Source of the DNA: Prionace glauca
Taxonomy: Eukaryota > Chordata > Chondrichthyes > Carcharhiniformes > Carcharhinidae
Direction: 5' to 3'
NCBI GenBank assembly: GCA_037974335.1
Contig: CM075760.1
Coordinates: forward strand, 22,233,291-22,297,290
Length of the DNA stretch: 64,000 nucleotides
Shown: one piece after another, positions 11,748-21,793 of the stretch
Position numbering within the stretch: the first letter of the stretch is position 1
Layout of the letters: each line of letters begins with the position of its first letter
Made by a program: the position numbers and the translations under genes
Notes under the pieces: model-generated
Seen by the model: the letters and a program-made list of their open reading frames with translations, nothing else
What the model was told of the DNA's origin: nothing
The model's database searches: none

Positions 11748-11892
11748 TACACAGGCATTCTCACCTCTCACTGAATCAGATTTGCGACCTGGATTGTGAA
11801 CTGTTAATATAAGCAAAACAATAGCATAACGAAGAGTGAGCCCGTTTGCTCTCTTTCCATCGTGCTCAATGTGTCATTCTACATAAATTCTA

Positions 11893-11970
11893 GTTTCCCA
11901 GGACCCGTCTGAATTAATGATCCAGGAAGGATTGAACGTTATAGTGAATTGTAATTTCACAACAAAATAA
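11893..11970 (+). pseudogene. V-segment fragment, FR1 only
   Basis: About 78 bp resemble the FR1 part of V3 (ATCCAGGAAGGATTGAACG, then GTGAATTGTAATTTCACAAC) and end at once in TAA. No leader, FR2-FR3 or RSS follows. It is a partial duplicate lying between the arms of the inverted repeat. Confidence 0.7.
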
Positions 11971-12006
11971 CGCATGCCCGCTATTCCCTTCGTCACTCCA
12001 CAGCAG

Positions 12007-12555
12007 TATTTTTGTACCAGTCTCTGGTTCCTCTCACAATGCCTCTCGGTCCGCAGTAATACACCGCGCTGTCCGGCAGCTCACAGATGGTGAAATTTCT
12101 CATTTTTCGAAGTGTTCATAGATGCAAAAAAAAAACCGAGTCCCGTGCCTTCTGCTCTGAAATCATCTCCGTAGTTATGGATGGAGGTCAAGAATTTGAG
12201 GGCTTTATCCGGGTCCGGCGATATAGCTGTGAAGAATATGCACTGTCTGTGGTCGATTAGCTGAAGTCCATGGATATCGATTTTTCTTCAACGCTACAAC
12301 TGGACCCTGGGAGACAGAAACTGCATCACTCACACCTAAAAAAGAATAAAAATACAAACTTAACGTTTTATCATCACTTTGTTGGGATAAAAATGTGATC
12401 AGGGTAATTGAATGCATTACAAATACAGGAAAAACTATTAAAAGGGGAGTTTTTTATCTGAGTATCTCGAGCATGCTGGGGATTGTACAAATTGGGAACT
12501 TACCAGTTAAGAAAGCTGCAGCTATGATGAATGAGTAAAAACTAACAGACAGCAT
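12007..12555 (-). pseudogene. TCR V pseudogene (minus strand)
   Basis: The leader exon is intact: 12555-12504, MLSVSFYSFIIAAAFLT, donor GTAAGT. The V exon begins at 12335 after TTTTTTAG with VSDAVSVSQGPVVAL. The first Cys region is then lost and the frame changes more than once (an in-frame stop follows SYIAGPG). The end reads DSAVYYCGPRG. A damaged RSS follows: heptamer-like CATTGTG (12041-12035) with a nonamer-like piece after only 19 bp instead of 23. It belongs to a V family different from its neighbours and lies in the central part of the V3/V4 palindrome. It cannot encode a V domain. Confidence 0.8.
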
Positions 12556-13135
12556 CTTGGCAGAGTTGGTGCTGGATCTGAGCTCAGTGAGTTAAAACTT
12601 TTAGTTCAGAGTTCAGAAGATGTTGAGTAATATCCGGCCTCACTGCCGATTGGTTCATTCCTGACAGAGCCAGCAGGAGACATCCAATCAACTGACGGTT
12701 GCTTTGTCCTATATTTCATCCAATCATCCAATCAGCTCAGAGTGTCTTTGTTCTCCAATCCATGACGTCAGAGAGAGGAGCGGGAACTATTTGAATCTGT
12801 TCTCAGAACAAAGCTACACGGCCGAATGGAGATATCACTCTCTTTGACAAAGTGAGGGCATGGAGACAAATGTTGGCCATTTTCCGGAGTTAGTCTTTGA
12901 GATAGGACGCAGATGCATTTTGGTTAACGTTGTGTTAATAGCGGTAGAGTTTTCCATTCCAAGAGTTGCTCCAAACAGCTATAAAAATGGAATTTATATA
13001 AAATACATTATTCAGCACCATGGAAAAAGAGCATTCGGGCTAACCCTTCGTTATGCTATTGTTTTGCTTATATTAACAGTTCACAATCCAGGTCACAGAT
13101 ATGATTCAGTGAGAGGAGGTGAGAGTGCCAATGTA

Positions 13136-13174
13136 GGTTTTTGTACGGGCTGACTGTGCCTCTGTAACACTGTG
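13136..13174 (-). other. 23-spacer RSS of V4
   Basis: Minus strand: CACAGTG (13174-13168), 23-bp spacer, nonamer ACAAAAACC (13144-13136). Full consensus. Confidence 0.9.
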
Positions 13175-13604
13175 GGGCTCAGCGCACAGTAATACACGGC
13201 AGAGTCAGAGACACGGACCCCGGTGATATTTAAAGGAAATGTTTTCTTCTCCTTGTCCAAATCAGCAGAAAACCGGGCTCGGAAATCTGGAGACGTTTCT
13301 CCGCTACCCGCACCATATCTCTTCAGTAAATATCTCGGAGCTTCACCGGGGTACTGAACGTACCAGAAAAGACTTGGGGAAGCATATTCCGTAGTGTAAT
13401 TACAATTCACTGTAACGTTCAATCTTTCCTGAACCGTTAATTCAGGCGGCTGGGAAACTGAATCTTGGCCATTGATTCCTGCAATAAAATATAAAATGTA
13501 TAAGAAATCTATGAGCAAATATAACCATGATACACTGAGGATTTGAGGTCAGACTCACCGGGCAGCATGGCCATTATTATCAGCAAAACACACAGAGGAC
13601 ACAT
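13175..13604 (-). CDS. TCR alpha/delta-type V segment (V4)
   Basis: The leader exon is 13604-13559 (MCPLCVLLIIMAMLP, identical in residues to V3; donor GTGAGT). The V exon is 13478-13175 after TTTATTGCAG. It begins GINGQDSVSQPPELTVQER. It has the first Cys in VTVNCNYT, FR2 LFWYVQYPGEAPRYLL, FR3 FRARFSADLDKEKK, and the second Cys in DSAVYYCALSP. Open frame and consensus RSS. It is the inverted partner of V3 and lies in the opposite orientation. Depending on where D/J/C sit, one of the two must rearrange by inversion. Its TATA-like box is altered relative to V3. Confidence 0.87.
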
Positions 13605-13774
13605 CGTTCCTGATTGGACAGTAAGCAGCGAAACTGTTTAAAATATGTTGCTGCCTCGAGTCCTATATCACAGAGTGAACTCAGATCTAAGGCAGCTTCA
13701 ATTATTAGGAAACTGGGGGCGTTTCTCAGAGCTGCGATTGGTTCACCTCCCTGAGCTGACGTCAGCTGCGAATC

Positions 13775-14095
13775 ATAAAATCCCTACAGTACAGACGGAG
13801 GCCATTCGTTCCATCGAATTTGCACCGGCCACAATTCCGCCCAGGCCCCAGTCCAGCAACCCCGTGTATTTTACTCTGCGTATCTCCTGACACTAGTGTC
13901 AATTTAGCGTGGTCAATCTAACTTGCACATCTTTGGATTGTGGGAGGGAACAGGAGCACTCAAAGGAAACCCACGTAGACAAGGGAAGAACATGCAAACT
14001 TCATACAGAAAGTGATCCGAAGCGGAATTGATCCCGGTGCCTGACACTGTGAGACAGCAGTGCTCACCACTGTGGCACCAAGCCGCCCCGTAACC
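13775..14095 (-). mobile_element. tRNA-derived SINE, near full length
   Basis: Minus-strand copy from the 3' end (ATCATAAAATCCCTACAGTA) through GGATTGTGGGAGGGAACAGG to the tRNA-like head (CAGCAGTGCTCACCACTGTG, ending near GCCGCCC). It resembles the shark HE1-type SINEs, but I cannot test the family name. Confidence 0.75.
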
Positions 14096-14329
14096 ACTGA
14101 ACCAATCATAGTTAGTTAATGATTTAATATAGTTGTTTCCAATCTCATTCCTTCCCTGGCCGTAAACGTATTTCTAAATTCCTTGCCCTCTCTCTACTCT
14201 CATCCACATAATCACTTATTCTGCCTCATTAACCGCTTTCCTCAGAACTCACTCCATCAATCTTTCTTAAGGCGGATTTTTTTCCTAAATCAGGGTAAAC
14301 GTGAAATTGATTTAATCATTTATGGGCGA

Positions 14330-14412
14330 TAGGATGGCACAATGGTTAGCATTGCTGCCTCACAGTACCAGGCACACGGCTTCAATTCCAGACCCGGGCC
14401 ACTGCCTGTGTG
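14330..14412 (+). repeat. tRNA-SINE head fragment
   Basis: GATAGGATGGCACAATGGTT, AGCATTGCTGCCTCACAGTA and a B-box-like TTCAATTCC: the tRNA-like 5' part of the SINE. It breaks off where a Penelope-type tail begins. Confidence 0.7.
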
Positions 14413-14414
14413 GA

Positions 14415-14635
14415 ATTTTTCATGATGTGGGTATGCCGGCGTTGGACTGGCGTAAACACAGTAAAAAGTCTGACAACACCAGGTTTTAGTCCAACCGATT
14501 TATTTAATAATATTCTCACAAGCTTTCGAGGGGGCTGCCTCTTCGTCAGGTGCCTCTCCATTCACCTGACGAAGAGGCAGCCCCCTTGAAAGCTTGTGAG
14601 AATATTATCAAATAAATCGATTGGACTAAAACCTG
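14415..14635. mobile_element. Penelope-like element tails in a hairpin
   Basis: The border piece GATGTGGGTATGCCGGCGTT is followed by two head-to-head copies of one tail. Arms 14480-14552 and 14563-14635 (73 bp each) are reverse complements with about three mismatches and a 10-bp loop. The tail motifs ACCTGACGAAGAGGCAGCC, GAAAGCTTGTGAGAATATTA and AAATAAATCGATTGGACT also occur, diverged, at 23.6, 29.3 and 20.9 kb. At 23.6 kb they follow a GIY-YIG endonuclease ORF, the mark of Penelope-like elements. Confidence 0.75.
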
Positions 14636-14852
14636 CTGGAGTTTTTCACTCAGAGGGTGGTGAGTGAGTGGATTCGGCTGCTATCGGTGATGGGAGAGGC
14701 GAACTCGCTGGGGTCTTTTAAGAGCCTTCTGGATGAGTACGTAAGATTTAATGGGATTGAGAGTTATAGATAGGCCTGGTAGGTACGGATAAGATCGGCG
14801 CAACTTGTGGGCCGGAGGGCCTGTTTGTGCTGTAGTGTTCTATGTTCTATGA
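14636..14852 (+). mobile_element. LINE 3' end fragment
   Basis: Plus-strand CR1-like 3' UTR border (GGCCGGAGGGCCTGTTTGTG and TGTAGTGTTCTATGTTCTAT), joined directly to the Penelope hairpin. Confidence 0.65.
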
Positions 14853-15031
14853 TTGGATTTGATCCGGGAATAATATGATCGCCAAGTGTGACAATTCACA
14901 GTAGTGATAATGGGTGAGCTCTGCGGGGAATATCGTTAAGTTGTATTATCCCCTTCATTTTCTGCGCATTTTCGATCAGTTCTGACTCTTTTTTTTCCCT
15001 GACACAGAACACTTGATTATCGACCTGCTTT

Positions 15032-15070
15032 AGTTTTTGTATGAGGCCCAAGGGAGCCTCATTCACTGTG
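15032..15070 (-). other. 23-spacer RSS of V5
   Basis: Minus strand: CACAGTG (15070-15064), 23-bp spacer, nonamer ACAAAAACT (15040-15032). Confidence 0.9.
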
Positions 15071-15543
15071 GGTCTCAGTGCACAGTAATACACGGCGCTG
15101 TCTGTCATCTTCAAACCTTTCATGGACAAGTGAAAAGTGCTTTGTGTCTTGTTGAGATTCCCGCTGAAATGCTCAAAGCCGGGAGCCGTCTCGTTAAACC
15201 CATAACTATCGGCTCTGAGCAGATACTGAGGAGCTCGGTGTGGATACTGGCGATACCAGAACAGGTCATGTTGTATAGCTGAACTCGATAGTGAGTAACT
15301 GCAGGGTATTGCTGAATCGTCACCCTCTGCTGCTCCAACTCTTGGTTTTGACTGGGAAACTGAGTCTCCATAGTTCATCTCTGAAAATAAATATCGGATA
15401 CAAAGCGGGTTAGGAGACAACAGTCACACGGGGCTTGGAAAGGGAAATTGCACAACGGTTGAAATGTACTTTACAATATATGATCAGAATCACTGACCTG
15501 GGATCAGAGCAATAACCAGGGTGAGGAACATTTTCACCGCCAT
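15071..15543 (-). CDS. TCR alpha/delta-type V segment (V5)
   Basis: The leader exon is 15543-15498 (MAVKMFLTLVIALIP, donor GTCAGT) and the V exon 15380-15071 after ATTTTCAG. It starts EMNYGDSVSQSKPRVGAAEG. It has the first Cys in SAIPCSYS, FR2 LFWYRQYPHRAPQYLL, then the CDR2 region RADSYGFNETAPGFEHFSG, and the second Cys in DSAVYYCALRP. Open frame and consensus RSS. V7 is a direct-repeat paralogue 6.7 kb away in the same orientation. CDR2 and FR3 are almost the same in both, while CDR1 and the DE loop differ (LNKTQSTF against LSLKQDTF). Confidence 0.88.
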
Positions 15544-15795
15544 GGTTCCAATCTGAGCTCCAGAATTAGGGAGAGTGATCTCTGTCTGAACGGGACCTAG
15601 AATGTGAGAAATTGAAAGCGTTAGCAAGGTGTGATGCGATTGGCTGGGATTTATTTTCCTCGCCCATTTTTATATCTGCAAAAAGTCACTCACTGCAGAA
15701 GGCGATTGTGATGTTTGGTAAGTGATCAGAGAGCGCCCTCCCGTGGACAGTGCAACCACATGGAAACAGACGCAGAACAAAGAGCCCAGACATAT

Positions 15796-16331
15796 ATAAG
15801 AACATAAGAACATAAGAAATAGGAGCAGGAGTAGGCCATCTGGCCCTTCGAGCCTGCCCCGCCATTCAATAAGATCATGGCTGATCTGTCGTGACTCAGC
15901 TCCACCTTCCCGCCCTCTCCCCATAACCCTTAATCCCTTCTCTTATCAAAAACCCATCAACCCGTTTCTTAAAAATATTTAGTGAGGCAGCCTCCACCAC
16001 TTCAACGGGCAGAGAATTCCAGAGATTCACCACCCTTTGAGTGAAGAAGTTCCTCCTCAACTCTGTTCTAAACCGCCCCCCCTTTATCTTGAGGCTGTGC
16101 CCCCTAGTCCTACTGTCTTTTTTGAGCGGGAACAGTCTCTCCACCTCTATCCTATCCATCCCATTCATCATCTTATACGTCTCAATGAGATCTCCCCTCA
16201 TTCTTCTAAACTCTAACGAGTACAAGCCTAGTTTATTCAGCCTCTCCTCATAGCTCAATCCCCTCAACTCCGGTATCAGCCGAGTAAACCTCCTCTGCAC
16301 TCCCTCCAGGGCCAAAACATCCTTGCGCAAT
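15796..16331 (-). mobile_element. Young CR1-type LINE, 5'-truncated (copy A)
   Basis: The minus strand encodes the reverse-transcriptase C-terminus (VLALEGVQRRFTRLIPELRG, YEERLNKLGLYSLEFRRMRG, FFTQRVVNLWNSLP) with an open frame to the truncation point. The plus strand starts with repeated AAGAACAT, the 3' tail. It is nearly identical to copies B (24.7 kb) and C (39.7 kb). It sits inside the V5 flank at a site that is empty beside V7. Confidence 0.88.
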
Positions 16332-16389
16332 AGTCTGAGAAAGAAAAAGACCTAGAAATATCTGGCACAGATACAATACGAGGAAGAGG

Positions 16390-17480
16390 AAATATCCGTT
16401 CCACATCCACACCATTAATACCCCTTTGGGTTTTAAGGCTTCAAGAAAGTTATCTCTCGATGTTCGAAATTCGGTAGATACAAATCCAGCATCAGTACCC
16501 TTCTGCTCATCTAGAAAACCCGCTCATACCTGGTAATACTATAGCAAACCTCCTCTGGACATTTTCTAACGCATTACCATCTTTCTTTAGGTAAGGAATC
16601 AGGCAAGAATATGCTGCCGTATTTTTTCTCGTTCCTATTAGTCTTAAATATCCTTAAATTCAGATTGAACTATGCACGGAACTAATATGAATTTCAGTTT
16701 GAATCCTTACCGATTGCTTTATCTGTTTCGAATGTCCTAAGCCTTTCTGTTAAACTACATTCGTTTTACACAATTTGAAACCACAGCAGTACTGGTAAGA
16801 TTCGAACTCTGAATAAAGCTCTCTCCACACATAAGTACAAGTGTGCAGCACAATTGTCACAGAAACATAGAAAAAGAAAAGCAGAAGTAAGTTATTCGGC
16901 CCTTGAAGCCTAATCTGCCATTTATTATGATCGTGGCTGTTAATCCAATTCAATATCCTGATACAGCCTCCTCTCCCACCTTCCATATGCCTTTATCCGT
17001 TTAGCCCCAAGAGCTGTATCTAATTTATTATTGAAATCACACAACGTGTTGGCCTCAACTACTTCCTGCGGCCGGGGTTTTCCATACATTCATCACCCTT
17101 TGGGTGAAGCAATTTATCCACAGGAGAATTCTAAAATGCCTACTCCTTATCTTCAAACTCTGATTCCTCGTTCTGGGTTCCCCCACCGTTGGGAACATTC
17201 TCTCTGAATCTACCCTGTCTACCCCTGTTAGAAAGCTGTAAATTTTTAAGACATCCCTCACACTTCTCTAAACTCCATTGGATGTAATATTAACCGATTC
17301 AGTCTTCAATATCTGCCAAATCAGCCATCCCAGGAATCAGCCTGACAAACCATCCCTGCCCTTCCTCTTTTGCAAGGACATTCTTTATCAGAAAAGGACA
17401 CCAACGCCCTTTCCAAATTCAGTAAAACATTTCTATTTCTATACTGAAATCTTCTCAGCCCGAAGGCCAACATACCATTT
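16390..17480 (-). mobile_element. Older CR1-type LINE fragments
   Basis: Two diverged pieces. One at 16390-16680 is shared with the V7 block. The other, about 16855-17480, encodes on the minus strand broken reverse-transcriptase tails such as MRDVLKIYSFLTGVDRVDSE, NCFTQRVMNVWKTP and TNGMLAFGLRRFQYRNRNVL. Confidence 0.65.
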
Positions 17481-17829
17481 GTATTTTTTAAAGAGGGAAA
17501 GGGGGATCTTGCAATTAAGTTTGGCTGCAACAATAACCAGTCCTTTACCCATCTCCTCCGTCACCTTCCCGATCTTTGTTTGCAGACTATATTTGGTCAG
17601 AGTGTGTTGTTGGGTAAGAGGCAGTTCATAGATAATCAACAGATTTCAAAAGAAGTGATCGTGGAAACAAACAGAAAAAGTACCCCTCTCCCCATGTGCA
17701 TGTCTGTGTAATGCTTGAATGTTTATTTTTTTCCAGAATATCAAATTGCTAGTGATAGTTAACAGATCAGACTTTCATCCGGAGCTCCTGTCTCTAACAA
17801 CAGAGCAACTTATTTTCGCTGTCGCACCT

Positions 17830-18028
17830 GGGAGCAGCTGAGTGGCTGTTTGGTCCGAGGTTAATTTGGTTTCCTCTGTGTGTGTTTGAGCGTCTGATTC
17901 CGCACTGCTCATTGTTGCACTCTCCAGCGATTATGCACAAGCACGCACAGACTGGAGATCCAATCCAGAGCTTCCGCACGGCAATGAGACTGCTTTCTAT
18001 CATTGTGAGACTGAAAGCGCAGAAATTG
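17830..18028 (-). pseudogene. V1-like relic, 3' end only
   Basis: On the plus strand this stretch follows the 3' flank and RSS region of V1 (2710-2890): GAGGTTAATTTGGTTTCCTC, GTGTGTTTGAGCG, CACTGCTCATTGTTGC, ATTGTGAGACTGAAAGCGCA. The heptamer has become CATTGTG and the nonamer is lost. The homology stops within the FR3 end, where a minus-strand SINE begins (about 18030). Only a remnant of a former V gene is left. Confidence 0.6.
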
Positions 18029-18029
18029 A

Positions 18030-18140
18030 CGGAAACCAACGCAGAAACAGGGAGAATGTGCAAACTCCACACAGACAGTGGCCCGAGGCCCTGGCTTTGT
18101 GAGGCAGCAGTGCTAACTAGTGTGCCACAGTGCCGCCGCT
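18030..18140 (-). repeat. tRNA-SINE head fragment
   Basis: ACAGGGAGAATGTGCAAACT, CCACACAGACAGTGGCCCGA, then GTGAGGCAGCAGTGCTAACT and GTGCCGCC: the minus-strand 5' half of the SINE. It truncates the V1-like relic. Confidence 0.8.
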
Positions 18141-18552
18141 GCTGGACATTTGGAGAAAGGTTCCAGTGGCGGCAGACAGAACAGGAGAGAACTTTTTGGT
18201 TATTCATCGGCCTGGCCTGATTGTTACCTTTTGTAACTCACTGGAGTTTCGGCGACTTGGATTAAGATGCCGAGCAGAAAATTAGGTTTTCAATCGATAA
18301 ACTAAACATTGGAAGAAAGTAAAACTATTACGGGTGAAAAGTGGAGATGGGAAGGGATAAAGTGGGAGAAAACAGTTAAAGGAATAAAGAAAAATTACAT
18401 TAAACCATTAAGGCTTCATAACTGTATTTGTGGAGTCCATTTTTAATATGTTGCGAATTATGACCTGGTAGTCAGACTCTGAAAATATATGACTGTTCCT
18501 TCACCGTCCTGGGTTAAAAGCCTGGAACTCCCTCGTCAATGGCGCAGTAGGT
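18141..18552. other. Intergenic, no gene seen
   Basis: No gene, RSS or repeat family recognised. Confidence 0.5.
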
Positions 18553-18800
18553 GTACATAGAACATAGAAACATAGGAAAACTACAGCACAATACAGGCCC
18601 TTCAGCCCACAAAGTTTTGCCGAACATATGCCTACCTTAGAGATTACTTGGCTTACCTATAACCCTCTATCTTATTAAGTTCCATATACTTATCTAAAAG
18701 TCTCTTAAAAGACCCTATCGACTCCTCCTCCATCACCGTTGCCGGCAGCCCATTCCATGCGCCCACCACTCTCTGAGTGAAAAACATACCCCTGACATCG
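18553..18800 (-). mobile_element. LINE 3' end fragment, second subfamily
   Basis: Begins ACATAGAAACATAGGAAAAC then TACAGCACAATACAGGCCCT, and runs to CACCACTCTCTGAGTGAAAA. This is a minus-strand CR1-type 3' end distinct from copies A-C. Confidence 0.7.
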
Positions 18801-19059
18801 ATCGGTTTCAATCACTCATGTTGAATTTTATTTATTTTTCTGTAACTTTGTGAGAGTTTCTCAAGAATATTAATCTCATTGTCAAGTGCGTGACCTGTTC
18901 ACACTGAACGCTTAGTTCTGAACGGTAGATTTCGTCGGGTTGTGACTTTAAATAAAATAATATACGGATTGTACAACAGCGGATTTAGGTGCAGATCCCC
19001 TGAGAGAATCAAATGCAGCCACCCGAAACATCCAAGCTAAGGAAATGAAGATAAACGAA

Positions 19060-19330
19060 TAAACAGGCAGCGAGTGAATCAAAGGCCGATACAATGATCG
19101 AAGGAGAGAGATGAGTAGAGAGGAACAGATGGAGAGGCGGAGAGATAAGCAAGAGAAAAGGGAATGACAGAAATGAGGCAGTGACAGGGAGATAAATAGC
19201 GGGGGCAGACATTGAGATAAGTGAGGGAGAGACGGGAAGGAAATAGATGATGGTACGGTGAAGGGAACAGTTGCAGATATGTAGAGATAATACAGAGGGA
19301 GACACAAAGAGAGACAAACGAACAGATGCC
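19060..19330. repeat. Purine-rich low-complexity stretch
   Basis: GA-rich on the plus strand. The long minus-strand ORFs here (rich in Ser, Leu and Pro) are compositional artefacts. Confidence 0.75.
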
Positions 19331-19801
19331 AAGAGAAACAGAGATAGACAGTGACAGAAACAATCGTGTCCAACTTGAAAATCAATGGCCTAAATCCAAT
19401 CAGAATTCCAGAAAGGGAAAGAAAAACAACTTAATTTAGAGCGTGATGCCAGCAGGGAGATTTCCGAGAACCCCCTAAACACCCTCAGAATGAATCCAGT
19501 ATCACTATTACATTATGATCCTTCTCCTGCCCCTGCAGTAAACACGCACATGCAGTGAGGCAGCCCCATCTGGCGGCGATCCGAGGTAATTTATTATTTT
19601 CTGGAAAACCACCCAATTCTCAGAATACGGAAGGACGTTACTGCATTAGTTTTAAGCCAATGTTTACTTATTAGTGTCACAAGTCTGGACTAATAAATTC
19701 TGAGTTTCACTTTCTCCCTGTTCCTCTCTGGTTGTCCGGCACGTTCAACTGGATTAATTTACATTGTATTAATAAAAGTATGGCAAAATATAATTTGACA
19801 T

Positions 19802-20040
19802 AGCGGCAGAGTGTTTGGCACTGCTGCCTCACAGCGCTGGGGATCCGGGTTCAGTCACTGTCGCTGTGGAGTCTGCGTGGGTTTCCTCCGGGTGCTCAGG
19901 TTTCCTCCCGTAGTCAGAAAGATGTGCTGGCTAGGTACATTGGTCATCTAAATTTCCCTTAAATGTATCCGAACAGGCGCCGGAGTGAGGCGACTGAGGG
20001 ATTTTCACAGTAACTTCATTGCAATGTTGATGTGACTGAA
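19802..20040 (+). mobile_element. tRNA-derived SINE
   Basis: Head GGCACTGCTGCCTCACAGCG, body GTGGGTTTCCTCCGGGTGCT, and a tail variant CAGTAACTTCATTGCAATGT. It lies just upstream of V pseudogene V6, and the words TTAAGCCAATGTTT occur on both sides (19654 and 20053). Confidence 0.75.
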
Positions 20041-20136
20041 AATTTCCAGCATTAAGCCAATGTTTGAACGATCAGTGTCCGTTCCATGGGTTCTCTTCGC
20101 TCCAAGATATTTAATGCCATTTCTGTTTTGTTACAG

Positions 20137-20433
20137 GGATAAACAGTGTTTCAAGATCGAACTGAACTAAGCATTCTGGAAGGACAGAGCATATTGTTGG
20201 ACTGTAATTATTCGACAACTGCTTCTCAAACTATGTACTTGTACATCCACTATCCCGGACAAGCTCTGAGATATTTGATGAAGATGTTTAGCTCGGGCAA
20301 TACCGATAAGTCTCCAGATTTATTGGATAGTTTCATGGCTGCTTTACACAAAGGAAACACCACTCCTTTTCCTTTAAAATCACCAGGGCTCTTTAGCCTG
20401 ACAGCACCCTGTATTTTTGGGGCAGAAATTTAG
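20137..20433 (+). pseudogene. TCR V pseudogene (V6)
   Basis: A V exon with a good acceptor (TTTTGTTACAG) and a GINS start, as in V3. The frame then breaks in FR1 and continues in another frame (LEGQSILLDCNYSTTASQ, YIHYPGQALRYLM). Near the end the frame shifts again, and the second Cys is lost where DSALYFC would be expected. No RSS follows and no leader exon was found upstream, where a SINE now lies. It cannot encode a V domain. Confidence 0.8.
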
Positions 20434-20889
20434 CGAAAGCCGCATAAAAGCGCCAGACTGTGAGTTCCGGTTAGAGATCAGCAGAGGGCGCTCCCGCACT
20501 GATAAACAGAAACAATTATTTGGTCTCCACAGGGAGAGTCACAGAATCATAAATGAAATATCAAATCAAAACTGAACACTCAACATGAACAGCTGTGCCA
20601 CAGTTGAATTTTTAACTATGCTAAAAATAGAGTTATGGTTCGTTCACTCACGCACAGTCCTTTGATGATATTCCCTTGCCTGTGTGAATTGCTATATAAC
20701 ACTTTCCCTATCTTGACTCCCCGTTCCGAGGTAGGTTTCCTCAAACACTCCGTTTGGTTATCTCTATACCGGAGGAAGCGATAAGGACACATTAGTAAGT
20801 TAGACAGTCTTTATGCGAGCATGTGATAGTGAACGAGAAGCTGCGATGGAAACAGAATTTGAAGAGGGAAGTGGCTAAATAGTTAGCCA

Positions 20890-21010
20890 ACCATCTCATG
20901 AAGAGGCAGCGCTCCGAAAGTTTGTGATACCAAATAAAACTGCTGGACTTTAACCTGGTATTGTGAGGCCTCTTACTGCGCCCGCCCAAGTTCAACTCCG
21001 GCATCTCCAC
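20890..21010 (+). mobile_element. Penelope-like tail fragment
   Basis: ATGAAGAGGCAGCGCTCCGA, AATAAAACTGCTGGACTTTA, ACCTGGTATTGTGAGGCCTC and CAACTCCGGCATCTCCACAT: the common tail without coding sequence. Confidence 0.75.
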
Positions 21011-21754
21011 ATCATCGATTTAACATGGAAATGTTAAAAAGGAGTAATATTGGAAGAAGATAGATGATGAGGAATAAGTGGATAAATGTTTAAGAGAGAC
21101 AGGAAATAAGTAATAGGCCGAACCTCCTCACCGTGTGCTGTAAAACACTATGATTATAAGATAATGAAGTGTTCTGTTCAGCTAGAAAGACAAAAGGAAA
21201 CAGAACTGATGAAAGAATTTACTCTGTTACATACAGGAAACAAAGAGATTCGGGAGCAGTGATGGTTCAAGTGGTCTTTGGTTTGACAAAGCCAATTGCT
21301 CAGTGGCACCGTGAATAACGTCAGATAACAACATCGTTAATAGTCCATTTGGTGACACTGCCCTTCGGCCTCACATTCAGCTCTCGCCTCTCCTTCCCCT
21401 GCTCACCATTCAGAGTCCCGACCTCGGCTACAAGTCCAGCCTAGAAATCAGACCCGGATTGATCCTCTTCTGCACCTCCATCATCATGAAGACAAACACC
21501 CGCAAATGTGTCGCCTTGTACAGATTGATGAAGTTATTCATCCCGGAAACCTGTGTGTTTGTGTGTATTGGAGTAATTGAGTTTGATCCGGGAGTAATCT
21601 GAGCGCCAAATGTCACATTTCTCAACAGTGACGATCGTTAACCTCAGCGAGGGAATACAATTCAGACCGGGCTGTGTTGTGGGCTTAATTCTCTGTATAT
21701 GCCGATAAGATGCAACACTTTTTTATACAGAATCATTGATGATGAACTTACACC

Positions 21755-21793
21755 GGTTTTTGTATGAGGTCCGTGGGAGCCTTATTCACTGTG
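21755..21793 (-). other. 23-spacer RSS of V7
   Basis: Minus strand: CACAGTG (21793-21787), 23-bp spacer, nonamer ACAAAAACC (21763-21755). Confidence 0.9.

Larger units (their letters stand above)
10975..11845. repeat. Left arm of a large inverted duplication
   Basis: This arm (SINE piece, promoter, V3 and its 3' flank) is matched in reverse complement by about 13035-13920. Landmarks shared in order are the SINE, CAGTTTCCTAATAATTGAAG, GAGTTCACTCTGTGATATA, the leader, the V exon, and the 3' piece GCAAAACAATAGCATAACGA. Confidence 0.85.
13035..13920. repeat. Right arm of a large inverted duplication
   Basis: Reverse-complement partner of about 10975-11845. It carries V4 and its SINE. The central spacer of about 1.2 kb (11846-13034) holds two V relics. 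Confidence 0.85.
14853..16640. repeat. Duplicated V block, copy 1 (mate at 21.57-22.8 kb)
   Basis: Block with V5, its flanks and an old LINE piece (about 16390-16640), matched in order by 21567-22800. Shared landmarks are GTTTGATCCGGGA or TTTGATCCGGGA, the V exon, the leader, the CGTGGACAG flank and the LINE piece CCACTCCACATCCAC or GTTCCACATCCAC. Copy 1 is longer because a young LINE (15796-16331) inserted into it. Confidence 0.8.
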
